A DNA stretch of 58,660 nt from Rhodopseudomonas sp. Lineage in GTDB: Bacteria; Pseudomonadota; Alphaproteobacteria; Rhizobiales; Xanthobacteraceae. Below the pieces are notes generated by a model. That model did not search any database. It had not been told where the DNA came from and worked only from the letters and a program-made list of their open reading frames with translations. The stretch is taken from the NCBI GenBank assembly GCA_016124795.1, contig WGNB01000009.1, positions 1 through 58,660 on the forward strand, read 5' to 3'. Below, piece by piece: positions 28,372-39,118 of the stretch (the first letter of the stretch is position 1; each line of letters opens with the position of its first letter). The translations under genes were made by a program, and so were the position numbers.

Positions 28372-29697
28372 ATGGTTGGTGTTCAAACAAATATGATTGG
28401 AATCCAAACAAATGCCGCGCGGGAAGCGGGCGATGCCGGTGCCAGTCGCCGGCAGGTGCTCAAGACCGGCGCGGCGGCGGCGGCCTTTGCGGTCATGTCG
28501 CCCGCGGTGCTGAGGGCGCAAGGCCGGCCGATCAAGATCGGTCTGGTGACGCCGACTACCGGCCCCTTGGCGATTTTCGCCGAAACCGACGCTTTCACTT
28601 TGGCCGCATTCAAGAAAGCGGTTGCCGGCGGCATCACGATCGGCGGGCAGATCCATCCGGTTGACGTGATCGTCAAGGACAGTCAGTCCAATTCGAACCG
28701 CGCTTCGGAAGTCGCGAACGAACTGGTCAATGCGAGCAAGGTCGACCTGATGGTGACGGCGCATACGCCCGATACCGTTAACCCGGTCGCGGATGTTTGC
28801 GAGATCAACGAAGTGCCCTGCGTATCGACCGACGCGCCGTGGCAACCTTATTTCTTCGGCCGCAAGGGCAATCCCGCCAAGGGGTTCAAGTGGACTTATC
28901 ACTTCTTCTGGGGTGCCGAAGCGCTGATCTCGACCTTCATCAATATGTATGACGAGCTGCCGACCAATAAAATCGTCGGCTGCCTGTGGCCGAACGACTC
29001 CGATGGCAACGCCTTCAGTGACAAGGGCCACGGCATGCCACCCGTGCTGGAAAAGCGCGGCTATAAGGTCGTCAACACCGGCAGCTTCGATCCGTTCGCG
29101 GAAAACTTCACGTCGCAGATTACCGCGTTCAAAGCGGCCGGCGTCGAAATCGTCACGTCGGTGCTGCCGCCGCCCACCTTTGCCAGCTTCTGGACACAGG
29201 CCGCGCAACAGGGCTTCAAGCCGAAGATCGTCACTCCCGGCAAATCGGCGGAATTTCCCGGCGCGGTCAATGCGCTCGGACCGCTCGGCAAGAATATCGG
29301 CATCGAGGTCTGGTGGTCGCCTTATCACCCGTTCTCGTCGCATCTGACCGGGCAGTCGTCGGCGCAATTGGCGGCGGCCTATACGGCGGCGACGAAAAAG
29401 ACCTGGACCATGCCGCTCGGCTTCAAGCATGCCTTGTTCGAAGTCGCGGCCGACGTGCTCAAGCGCTCGAAGGCCCTTGAACCGGACGCCATCCGGGAGT
29501 CGATTGCGTCAACTCAGTATGAGTCGATCGTCGGTCCCGTGCAGTGGAAAAAGGGTCCGGTACCGAATGTCTGCACCACGCCGCTGGTTGGCGGCCAGTG
29601 GCAGGCGGCAGCCTCGGGCGGCGGCTACGACCTGAAGATCGTCAACAACAAGGACAATCCGAATATCAAGACCAACGGCAAGCTGCTGGTGCTGTAA
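28372..29697 (+). CDS. Tat-exported ABC transporter substrate-binding protein (Leu/Ile/Val type)
   Basis: Periplasmic type-1 binding protein of 441 residues. The leader has a twin-arginine signal SRRQVLK (25-31) and a hydrophobic stretch up to VLRAQGRP. The mature part begins IKIGLVTPTTGPLA, the usual HAAT-family start, and contains NRASEVANELVN. The first 14 residues are a duplication (MVGVQTN / MIGIQTN, 21 bp each), so a second in-frame ATG lies at 28393. GGGAGGACGAA precedes the first ATG. No permease or ATPase genes are adjacent, so its partners are elsewhere. Ligand unknown. Confidence 0.88.
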   Translation: MVGVQTNMIGIQTNAAREAGDAGASRRQVLKTGAAAAAFAVMSPAVLRAQGRPIKIGLVTPTTGPLAIFAETDAFTLAAFKKAVAGGITIGGQIHPVDVIVKDSQSNSNRASEVANELVNASKVDLMVTAHTPDTVNPVADVCEINEVPCVSTDAPWQPYFFGRKGNPAKGFKWTYHFFWGAEALISTFINMYDELPTNKIVGCLWPNDSDGNAFSDKGHGMPPVLEKRGYKVVNTGSFDPFAENFTSQITAFKAAGVEIVTSVLPPPTFASFWTQAAQQGFKPKIVTPGKSAEFPGAVNALGPLGKNIGIEVWWSPYHPFSSHLTGQSSAQLAAAYTAATKKTWTMPLGFKHALFEVAADVLKRSKALEPDAIRESIASTQYESIVGPVQWKKGPVPNVCTTPLVGGQWQAAASGGGYDLKIVNNKDNPNIKTNGKLLVL

Positions 29698-29750
29698 GGC
29701 GGCGTTTCGGGTCCAAAACTTTCCGTTTCAAATGATCGTCAAATGGCTTT

Positions 29751-29775
29751 CATGGCCGGGACATTCCCGGCCATG
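29751..29775. repeat. REP-like palindrome, copy 3
   Basis: CATGGCCGGG / CCCGGCCATG with a 5-nt ACATT loop; 10-bp perfect stem. It lies 54 nt after the binding-protein stop and 20 nt before the methyltransferase start, so may end one transcript and affect the next. Confidence 0.75.
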
Positions 29776-29794
29776 ACTGTTATTTGTGGCGCGC

Positions 29795-30691
29795 ATGAAC
29801 AGTCCCGCGATTTTCGACCGTCGACTTCTCCGCCAGCGTCAGGCGCGCGCTCGCGCCGCCGGTCCCGCGACATTCCTGCTCGATCGGGTCGCGGCCGAAA
29901 TGGCCGAGCGTCTCGCGGTGGTGCTGCGGCCGTTCGAGCGGGCCGTCGATCTCGGGACGCCGACCGGCGCGGTGCGTCGGGCATTGCAGACCGACGGCCG
30001 GATGGCGGATCTGATCGCCGCGATGCCCGAGGCCCTTTCGTCGGAGCCGTCACCGCTGCGGGTGGTCACCGACGAAGAGATCTTGCCCTTCGCCGCCGGC
30101 TCGCTTGATCTGGTGGTGTCGGCGCTGGCTTTGCAATTCGTCAATGACCTGCCAGGCGCGCTGATCCAGATTCGCCGCGCGTTGAAGCCTGATGGATTGT
30201 TGCTGGCGGCGATGGTCGGCGGCGAAAGCCTGAACGAATTGCGCGAGGCCTTTGCCGAAGCGGAAAGCGAAGTCGAAGGCGGTATCTCGCCGCGCGTGTC
30301 GCCATTTGCCGATGTCCGCGATCTCGGCGGTTTGTTACAGCGCGCCGGGTTTGCCCTGCCGGTGATCGATTCCGATCGCTTAACGGTACGCTACGATTCG
30401 CCTCTGGCGCTGATGCAGGACCTGCGCGCGATGGGCGCGACCAATATTCTCGTCGAGCGCAGGCGCGTGCCGCTCAAGCGCGCCACCTTGCGGCGCATGT
30501 TTGAAATTTATGCCGAGCGTTTTGCCGATCCCGACGGACGGTTGCGCGCCACTTTCGAAATTGTCTGGCTGACTGGCTGGGCGCCGCACGACAGTCAGCA
30601 AAAGCCGCTCAAGCCGGGATCGGCGGCGCATCGACTGGCCGATGCGCTTGGCGTCAGCGAAATGCCGGCAGGCGATAAGGCAGGAAATTAG
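29795..30691 (+). CDS. Class I SAM methyltransferase, NDUFAF5/BioC-like
   Basis: A 298-residue methyltransferase starting MNSPAIFDRRLLRQRQARAR, the N-terminus typical of alphaproteobacterial homologues of the mitochondrial complex I factor NDUFAF5. The SAM site is atypical (RAVDLGTPTGAVRRALQ), with the later acidic EILPFAAGSLDLVVSALALQ and the DLPGALIQIRRALKPDG motif. In mitochondria NDUFAF5 hydroxylates an Arg of NDUFS7; whether the bacterial protein does likewise is inference. ATG 29795 is preferred to GTG 29786. Confidence 0.85.
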   Translation: MNSPAIFDRRLLRQRQARARAAGPATFLLDRVAAEMAERLAVVLRPFERAVDLGTPTGAVRRALQTDGRMADLIAAMPEALSSEPSPLRVVTDEEILPFAAGSLDLVVSALALQFVNDLPGALIQIRRALKPDGLLLAAMVGGESLNELREAFAEAESEVEGGISPRVSPFADVRDLGGLLQRAGFALPVIDSDRLTVRYDSPLALMQDLRAMGATNILVERRRVPLKRATLRRMFEIYAERFADPDGRLRATFEIVWLTGWAPHDSQQKPLKPGSAAHRLADALGVSEMPAGDKAGN

Positions 30692-30750
30692 AAAGGCGGC
30701 GGTCTGTGGTGGCTAAAGCGGGATGCCGTTAAAAGATTGAACCGGCGGTG

Positions 30751-30930
30751 TCAGTTCAACGCGGCGGCGAAATTGGTCCAGAATGTCGTCAGCGAAGAAC
30801 CGAAGGTGCTGATGGCGCCGATCAGGGCGATGGCGATGCCGCCGGCGATCAGCGAATATTCAATGGCGGTCGTGCCGTCCCGAGCGGCCAGGAATTTTCG
30901 GATTTTGGTGCTCATTGTCGGGCCGTGCAT
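30751..30930 (-). CDS. Orphan Flp/Fap-type pilin
   Basis: A 59-residue protein too short for many gene callers. It reads MHGPTMSTKIRKFLAARDG, then TTAIEYSLIAGGIAIALIGA. This is the class III prepilin pattern of Flp pilins: short basic leader, cleavage after Gly by a TadV/CpaA peptidase, Glu at mature position 5 followed by Tyr, and one hydrophobic helix. ATG 30930 is preferred since AGGAAG lies 5 nt upstream; ATG 30915 is the alternative. No tad/cpa gene is nearby. It follows mutT on the same strand by 36 nt. Confidence 0.88.
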   Translation of the reverse strand: MHGPTMSTKIRKFLAARDGTTAIEYSLIAGGIAIALIGAISTFGSSLTTFWTNFAAALN

Positions 30931-30966
30931 GAATTCTTCCTGCTCAGGTACGAAAAGTCGCGCGGT

Positions 30967-31371
30967 TTAAAGCAGCGCCATCAGGTGTGACACCAGCGGT
31001 TCGTCGGCCGGCGGCATGGCATAGTCCCGCATCTTGTTTGGCCTCACCCAGGTCAGCGTCTGACCTTCCCGTGCCGAAACCGTTCCCTGCCAGCGCCGGC
31101 AGACATAGAGCGGCATCAGAAGATGAAAATCGGGGTAGGCATGGCTAGCGAAAGTCAGCGGTGCGAGACAAGCGTCGCTAACGGTTATTCCAAGCTCCTC
31201 GTTCAGTTCCCGGATCAGACTTTGTTCCGGCCGTTCACCAGGTTCGATCTTGCCGCCGGGGAATTCCCACAAGCCGGCCATGGCTTTGCCTTCAGGCCGT
31301 TGTGCGAGCAGCACGCGGCCGTCGACGTCGATGAGGGCGCAAGCGACAACCAGGATAATTTTGACGCTCAC
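30967..31371 (-). CDS. mutT: 8-oxo-dGTP diphosphatase MutT
   Basis: Sanitises oxidised nucleotides by hydrolysing 8-oxo-dGTP to the monophosphate. The 134-residue protein has a complete Nudix box (G at the start of GGKIEPGERPEQSLIREL, then NEELGI), preceded by QRPEGKAMAGLWEFPGG and followed by SHAYPDFHLLM and TWVRPNKMRDYAMPPAD. The sequence matches MutT better than other Nudix groups. It follows argJ on the same strand by about 90 nt, an arrangement common in related bacteria. Confidence 0.94.
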   Translation of the reverse strand: MSVKIILVVACALIDVDGRVLLAQRPEGKAMAGLWEFPGGKIEPGERPEQSLIRELNEELGITVSDACLAPLTFASHAYPDFHLLMPLYVCRRWQGTVSAREGQTLTWVRPNKMRDYAMPPADEPLVSHLMALL

Positions 31372-31464
31372 GACCCTTCAGCCCTCACGATAGTTCGTCA
31401 CGGTTAAAGCCGGTTCAAAAGCGCTTTGGCGCCGACGCCATTCATCGCGATGGTCAAGGAACGG

Positions 31465-32700
31465 TTAAGATCGGTAATCGCCGTTGATGGCGATATATTC
31501 CTTGGTCAGGTCGCAGGTCAGCACCCGGTCGCGCCCCTTGCCGAGCCCGATAGCCACCTTGAGGAAGATCTCCGGCTTTTTCATTTCGGCGGACACCTTG
31601 GCTTCGTCGTAAGACGGGTCGCGCGCGCCTTTGTGGGCGACGCGAATGCCGCCGAACCAGATCGACAATTTGTCGCGATCGGCGGGTTCCCCGGCCTTGC
31701 CGACCGCCATGACGACGCGGCCCCAGTTGGCGTCTTCGCCGGCGATCGCGGTCTTCACCAGCGGTGAATTGGCGATCGACATCGCGATCTTGCGCGCCGA
31801 CTTATCGGACGCCGCACCTTCGACCACGATTTCGACGAGCTTGCGGGCGCCTTCGCCGTCGCGCGCCACCTGCTCGGCGAGATCGGCGAGCACGTCGTGG
31901 AGCGCTTTCCTGTAAGCCTTGAGTTTCGGATCGGCGGCGCGGGCGATCTTCGGGCAGTCCTTCGCCTGACCGGTCGCGAACATCATCAGCGTGTCGGAGG
32001 TCGAGGTATCGCCGTCAATGGTCACGGCGTTGAAGGTCGAGCCGACGCCGTCCTTGAGCAGCGCCTGCAGCGCCGGCGCCGAGATCGCGGCGTCGGTGAA
32101 GACGAAGGACAGCATGGTCGCCATATCCGGCGCGATCATGCCGGCGCCCTTGGCGATGCCGCAGATCGTCACCTTGGCCTTGCCGATCTTCGCCGTCGCG
32201 GTCGCGACCTTGGGGAAGGTGTCGGTGGTCATGATCGCCCTGGCGGCCTCGGGGAAAAAAGCGCCGGTCACGCGCTCTTTCAGGCCGGCCATCACGGGGC
32301 CGAATTTCGTGGCATCGAGCGGCTCGCCGATCACGCCGGTGGAGGCGAGGAAGATTTCGTTCGCCTTGCAGCCGACCGCCTTGGCGGTGATATCGGCGGT
32401 GAGCTTGGTCGCAGTCCGTCCGGTTTTGCCGGTGAAAGCATTGGCGTTGCCGGAATTGACGACCAGCGCCCGCGCTTTGCCGGATTTGAGATTGGCGCGG
32501 CACCACTCGACTGGCGCCGACGGGCACTTCGAGGTCGTGAATACGCCGGCGACCGTGGTGCCGGCATCGAACAGCGCCAAGAGTACATCGGTGCGGTTCT
32601 TGTAGCGGATGCCGGCCTCTGCGGTCGCCATGCGCACACCGGCGATGGCCGGCATAACGGGAATTTTGGTCGGGGCGAGGGGGGAAACGGCGGTGCTCAT
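31465..32700 (-). CDS. argJ: Bifunctional glutamate N-acetyltransferase / N-acetylglutamate synthase
   Basis: Transfers acetyl from N-acetylornithine to glutamate in cyclic arginine synthesis, and may also use acetyl-CoA. The 411-residue proenzyme self-cleaves before a Thr; here the site is in [14 protein letters not shown], giving alpha and beta chains. Other family landmarks include [20 protein letters not shown] and [14 protein letters not shown]. The start [19 protein letters not shown] (ATG 32700) matches homologues; the longer frame to 32799 runs into a palindrome. Confidence 0.95.
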   Translation of the reverse strand: MSTAVSPLAPTKIPVMPAIAGVRMATAEAGIRYKNRTDVLLALFDAGTTVAGVFTTSKCPSAPVEWCRANLKSGKARALVVNSGNANAFTGKTGRTATKLTADITAKAVGCKANEIFLASTGVIGEPLDATKFGPVMAGLKERVTGAFFPEAARAIMTTDTFPKVATATAKIGKAKVTICGIAKGAGMIAPDMATMLSFVFTDAAISAPALQALLKDGVGSTFNAVTIDGDTSTSDTLMMFATGQAKDCPKIARAADPKLKAYRKALHDVLADLAEQVARDGEGARKLVEIVVEGAASDKSARKIAMSIANSPLVKTAIAGEDANWGRVVMAVGKAGEPADRDKLSIWFGGIRVAHKGARDPSYDEAKVSAEMKKPEIFLKVAIGLGKGRDRVLTCDLTKEYIAINGDYRS

Positions 32701-32764
32701 CGGCGCGGCATCCAATGATGGGTTAACCCGCATGTGCGGGCGTAATTTGGGGTACATAAACGAA

Positions 32765-32799
32765 ATGGCCGGCACAAGACTTGTTCTTGCGCCGGCCAT
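32765..32799. repeat. REP-like palindrome, copy 4 (extended)
   Basis: ATGGCCGGC (32765-32773) and GCCGGCCAT (32791-32799) form the outer stem, with inner CAAGA/TCTTG arms. It stands 29 nt after the parvulin gene stop and ahead of argJ on the same strand, so could act as a partial terminator between them. Confidence 0.65.
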
Positions 32800-32828
32800 C
32801 GAGAAATCATCGAACCTGGGTAAGGTGA

Positions 32829-33779
32829 TTATTTCTTGGCGGGTTCCGCCGCCTTGCCGGCCGGGGCTTCGGCCTTCGGCTCTTCGACCTTGTAGTTCTT
32901 CACGATCTTGGCGTCGGCGCGCAGCTTCTGCACCAGTTCGGCCTGCGCCTTGCGCACCACGAACTGCTCGAGCTGCGGCTTGACCTGGTCGTAGGTCGGC
33001 TTCGGCTTGACCCGCTTGTCTTCGACCTTGATGACATGCCAGCCGAACTGGGATTTGACCGGCGCCGAGACCTTGCCCTTGTCCAGAGCGAAGGCGACGT
33101 TGGCGAATTCCGGCACCATCTGTTCCTTGGTGAAATAACCGAGATCGCCGCCATTGGTCTTGCCCGACGGATCTTCGGTCAACTCATTGGCGATCTTGGC
33201 GAAGTCCTCGCCCTTGGCGAGGCGTGCTTCGACTGCCTTGGCCTTGTCCTCGGCGGCCTTGCTGGCCTTCTCGTCGCCGGCGGCGGCGCGGAACAGGATG
33301 TGGCGGGCGCGGACTTCCTGTTCGTCCGGCACCTTGGTCACCGCCTCGTCATAAACCTTGTGCATGGCTGCTTCGGTCTGGGCGTCCTTGGCCACCGACG
33401 TCAGCAGGTCTTCCATCATCAGCTTCTTGCGGGCGAACTCGAGCTTGCGCTTGAACTCGGCGCTGTCGCCGATCTTTTTGGCTTCGGCCGCCTTGGTGAC
33501 CAGAATCATGTCGGCCATGAACTGGACCAGGTAGTCCTTCTTGGCGTCGGCCGACATCGGCGGCAGTTGACCGGCTTCCTGTTCGGCAATCGCCAGGTCG
33601 CTCTGGTGAATAGGCGTTCCGTCGACGGTGGCCAGGATGGGGTCGCCCTTGGCGTCCTGCGCCCGCAGCGGCGCGGCCGACACGATCAGCAGGGCCAGGG
33701 TCGCAATGAAGAGGCCAGCAAAGGGCCGGCTGTGTCGTGGCATGGCCGGGCGGCCGGCCTGGAACGGGATCGTCATCAT
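32829..33779 (-). CDS. Periplasmic parvulin-type peptidyl-prolyl isomerase
   Basis: PpiC/SurA-like folding factor of 316 residues. A signal peptide with hydrophobic core ([19 protein letters not shown]) ends before QDAKGDP. An N-terminal helical chaperone-like part is followed by the rotamase domain (about 165-265) with [33 protein letters not shown] and [10 protein letters not shown]. The C-terminus is a short Lys/Ala/Pro-rich tail. ATG 33779 (MMTIPF) has AAGGA just upstream. It is divergent from secA, a functional fit: both act on exported proteins. Confidence 0.93.
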   Translation of the reverse strand: MMTIPFQAGRPAMPRHSRPFAGLFIATLALLIVSAAPLRAQDAKGDPILATVDGTPIHQSDLAIAEQEAGQLPPMSADAKKDYLVQFMADMILVTKAAEAKKIGDSAEFKRKLEFARKKLMMEDLLTSVAKDAQTEAAMHKVYDEAVTKVPDEQEVRARHILFRAAAGDEKASKAAEDKAKAVEARLAKGEDFAKIANELTEDPSGKTNGGDLGYFTKEQMVPEFANVAFALDKGKVSAPVKSQFGWHVIKVEDKRVKPKPTYDQVKPQLEQFVVRKAQAELVQKLRADAKIVKNYKVEEPKAEAPAGKAAEPAKK

Positions 33780-33923
33780 GCTGTCCTTGGAAAGGGGTGT
33801 GGTTCGCTCGATGCGCGAACCGGGCACTTGTCGCCCAACAATCGTGGCTTTGCAATGGCGCACTGGCCGGACCGGCCGGCGGCGGCTGGTCGCAATTCGA
33901 GCACGGCCTTTGGCCGCTCCCAA

Positions 33924-33952
33924 TTGACAATAATCCGACCCCCTCCTATCTC
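33924..33952 (+). promoter_or_regulatory. Candidate secA promoter
   Basis: A consensus TTGACA (33924-33929) is followed after 17 bp by TATCTC (33947-33952). This would give a leader of about 140 nt before secA. The rest of the 318-bp divergent gap (33780-34097) shows no gene. The -10 is weak, so the call is tentative. Confidence 0.4.
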
Positions 33953-34097
33953 AAGTCCAACCTCGACCGGGCAGGCTCTACGTGCCCGGTCCGCGTCAAA
34001 ATTGCCCAAAAAGAGCCGCATTTCCGGAGCGCCGGAAGCTGATCCGGCCGCTGAGGCGTGTTAAAAGCCGCCCAGCACACGACTAGGAGCTCCCCTG

Positions 34098-36914
<2,817 letters not shown>

Positions 36915-36945
36915 TTGAGCCGTAGCGCGTCAGGAGAGTAGGGCT

Positions 36946-37350
36946 ATGTCGCCGATTGCGCTCTTGCTCAATGTGCTATGGATCGTATGCGGCGGCGTCT
37001 GGATGGCGGTCGGCTGGGTGATCGCCGCCGTCATCATGGCGATCACGATCGTCGGCTTGCCCTGGGCCAAGGCGTCGCTGAACATCGCGGTCTACACGCT
37101 GTTGCCGTTCGGGCAGAAGGCCGTGTCGCGCGCCGATTATCTCGGCCGCGAAGATATCGGTACCGGGCCGTTCGGTCTGCTAGGCAATATTATCTGGTTC
37201 GTGCTCGCCGGCTGGTGGCTGGCACTCGGTCACCTGATTACCGCGGTGCTGCTGGCGGTGACGATTATCGGCATTCCCTTCGCCTGGGCGCATTTGAAGC
37301 TGGCGGGGATTGCCTTGTGGCCGATCGGCAAAGAGATCGTTCCGGCTTAA
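36946..37350 (+). CDS. YccF domain-containing membrane protein
   Basis: A 134-residue inner-membrane protein with paired YccF repeats. Each half has a hydrophobic segment ending in a conserved TIVGLPWAKASLNIA or TIIGIPFAWAHLKLAGIALW motif; the N-terminus reads LLLNVLWIVCGGVWM. Three to four helices are likely. GGAGAG lies 12 nt before the ATG. It follows secA by 31 nt and may be co-transcribed. The family is common but its function is unknown. Confidence 0.9.
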   Translation: MSPIALLLNVLWIVCGGVWMAVGWVIAAVIMAITIVGLPWAKASLNIAVYTLLPFGQKAVSRADYLGREDIGTGPFGLLGNIIWFVLAGWWLALGHLITAVLLAVTIIGIPFAWAHLKLAGIALWPIGKEIVPA

Positions 37351-37372
37351 GCCCATCATCAGGACGAACGCC

Positions 37373-37633
37373 ATGGCCAAGAAGCCTGACGATTTAACCG
37401 TACTGTCCGAACTGACCCGCGAGCGCGACGAACTCGACGCGGTGATCGAGGAGCTCATCGCCGATATGGCGCTGGCGCCGCCCGAGGCGCGCCAGTCCGG
37501 CGCCTGGGCGACCGATGGCGCGTCGACGAAGCGTTATCTGGAATTGACCAACCGGCAGGCAGAGCTCGAAAACGAGATCGTGGCCTTGTCGCGCGCCATT
37601 ACCGCATCGGCAAAGACGACGTTGCCGAACTGA
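37373..37633 (+). CDS. Small coiled-coil hypothetical protein
   Basis: An 86-residue soluble acidic protein starting MAKKPDDLTVLSELTRERDELDAV. Two helical stretches with heptad-like Leu/Ile/Val spacing (about 8-32 and 53-78, LELTNRQAELENEIVALSRA) suggest a coiled coil. ATG 37373 is the natural start; the longer frame overlaps the YccF gene. It follows that gene by 22 nt and is convergent with the next gene. I recognise no family. Confidence 0.65.
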   Translation: MAKKPDDLTVLSELTRERDELDAVIEELIADMALAPPEARQSGAWATDGASTKRYLELTNRQAELENEIVALSRAITASAKTTLPN

Positions 37634-37645
37634 TTGATCGCGAAA

Positions 37646-38302
37646 TCAGGACTGCAGGAAACGCGGATTGAAGTCGTGCGACTTCGCCCAGGCGGTTAAA
37701 GCCTCGCGCGTCATCTCGGTGTGCCAGGTCGGATTGTTGCGCTCTTGCTCGATTGCTTCCTTGCGCGCGCCGGGTTTCTCGACCATCGGCAATTCGCCGC
37801 GGCTGATTGCGTCGAGCAACACGCGCGCCCAGGCGATGGTTTCCTGCGTTACGTTTGAACCCGGTTCGAGATCGCACCACAGGCGCGCGGCGTCTGATAC
37901 GCTGAACTTGTTGACCAGCCGCCAGGCCTCGAAATGCGTCGTCGGCCCGCGGGTGACCGTCGGTTCGGTCGGCAATACCACCGAGGCGGTGACGGGCTGT
38001 TCCGGAGTTTGCCGCAGCGCAACAGTCGCACACAAAGTCGCCGCCAGCGTGCAATAGCCCGCCATGATCGCAATCGGATAGGCCACGTCGGCTTGCACGG
38101 CCCATACCGCGCCACCGAGAGCGACAACCACGCCGGTGCCGGCAGTTGCCAGCGCTGCCATCCCGATCGGGGCTCGCGCCGCCATGATTTCGCCGGTCAC
38201 GGGCGCTGCAGCGGTCACTAGCTCGGTCGACTGGACCGGCTCAGCCTCCGGGAGCGAAGCAGCGGTGGCCAGTTCCAAAGCGGCGGACGGGGTCGAGGAC
38301 AT
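37646..38302 (-). CDS. Hypothetical membrane protein
   Basis: A 218-residue protein of unknown family. The first 40 residues are Ala/Pro/Ser/Glu-rich and probably disordered; two hydrophobic helices follow (about 45-70 and 73-95: MAALATAGTGVVVALGGAVW and YPIAIMAGYCTLAATLCATV). The soluble C-terminal half has a conserved look (FEAWRLVNKFSVSDAARLWC, TIAWARVLLDAISRGELPMV, EMTREALTAWAKSHDFNPRF), perhaps a cytoplasmic regulatory domain. It converges with the coiled-coil gene, 12 nt apart, and its upstream gap is 447 nt. Confidence 0.7.
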   Translation of the reverse strand: MSSTPSAALELATAASLPEAEPVQSTELVTAAAPVTGEIMAARAPIGMAALATAGTGVVVALGGAVWAVQADVAYPIAIMAGYCTLAATLCATVALRQTPEQPVTASVVLPTEPTVTRGPTTHFEAWRLVNKFSVSDAARLWCDLEPGSNVTQETIAWARVLLDAISRGELPMVEKPGARKEAIEQERNNPTWHTEMTREALTAWAKSHDFNPRFLQS

Positions 38303-38749
38303 ATTGATTGAACCTATTATTCACCGGGGGACGCGAAAGCGCGCGTCCGACAGGGCAAACACACATGGGGCGGTATGGGGTGCGGCTCGATGGTGGATGC
38401 CGATGGTGAGTAAACGTGAGAATCCAACCATTACTATTACGAGTTGGCGGCCCTCGGTCAAACCAGCTTGTGCATAGTTTGGCGCGGAAACGCCCACTCT
38501 ATAAGGCTTATTGCCGGACTGTTCCGTCCTTTTCCAAGCTTTGTCGCGCGGCCCTGCGCCGCGTGGCTTCTGTTGGTCCTGCCACTCAAGGTCGCAGGTG
38601 TGGCGCGGCCGTCCCGCGCCGCAGTCGGTGATCGGCGACGCCATTTTCTTCACACAGCCGTGACCATGACGCCGGCATCCGGCCGCGTTCGGGCTTCGTA
38701 GCTTCCCCCGTTACAGCCTTTCAAACCAACCGATCACGGAGATCGCACA
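38303..38749. other. 447-nt intergenic region
   Basis: Divergent promoter region between the 218-residue membrane protein and the small secreted protein genes. Frames of 71, 85 and 110 codons exist in it but lack ribosome binding sites, family resemblance or the local codon bias. A less GC-rich patch at about 38405-38445 may hold promoters; no clear -35/-10 pair was found. Confidence 0.5.
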
Positions 38750-39004
38750 ATGAAGACCGTTACCAAGCTCATCGCCGCCACCGCTCTCGTCGCTTCTTTC
38801 GCCGCGCCGGCCTTGGCTTCGGACGTTCAGTTCGAGGGCCTGACCCAGGCTGAGCGCAACGTCTATACCAACCCGAAGCCGCCGCAGAACTGGTCGGACG
38901 CTTACGCGATGGCGACGTCGATGCCGTCGCACAAGGCTCACAGCGCGCAGTGGGACGGCATGGTCCAGCGCGGCAAGGATCTCGGCGCCGCCGGGCTCCA
39001 GTAG
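38750..39004 (+). CDS. Small secreted protein
   Basis: An 84-residue protein with a clear Sec signal peptide: MKTVTKLIAATALVASFAAP followed by ALA/SD, giving a mature chain of about 60 residues that starts SDVQFEGLTQAERNVYTNPK and contains PPQNWSDAYAMATSMPSHKA. There is no Cys, lipobox or membrane anchor, so it is likely free in the periplasm or outside the cell. A monocistronic unit is implied by its own promoter gap and a strong terminator 32 nt later. Function unknown. Confidence 0.8.
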   Translation: MKTVTKLIAATALVASFAAPALASDVQFEGLTQAERNVYTNPKPPQNWSDAYAMATSMPSHKAHSAQWDGMVQRGKDLGAAGLQ

Positions 39005-39035
39005 CTGTCGGCGACGGCCTTGGACATCAAACGGC

Positions 39036-39061
39036 GAAGGGACCGCGTCAGCGGTCCCTTC
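39036..39061 (+). terminator. Rho-independent terminator
   Basis: GAAGGGACCGC (39036-39046), loop GTCA, GCGGTCCCTTC (39051-39061): an 11-bp perfect stem followed by TTCGTCTTG. It ends the small secreted protein gene and, being symmetrical, could also act on the leftward PrpF-family gene. Confidence 0.85.
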
Positions 39062-39118
39062 TTCGTCTTGAAATGATCTTGCAATGAATGCGGCCGCCTG
39101 ATCGATTGCTGGCCCTTG

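Noticed and set aside
38321-38653. 110-codon minus-strand frame in the 447-nt gap
   Set aside because: No ribosome binding site, no domain, mixed composition; plus-strand frames of 71 and 85 codons there were rejected likewise.
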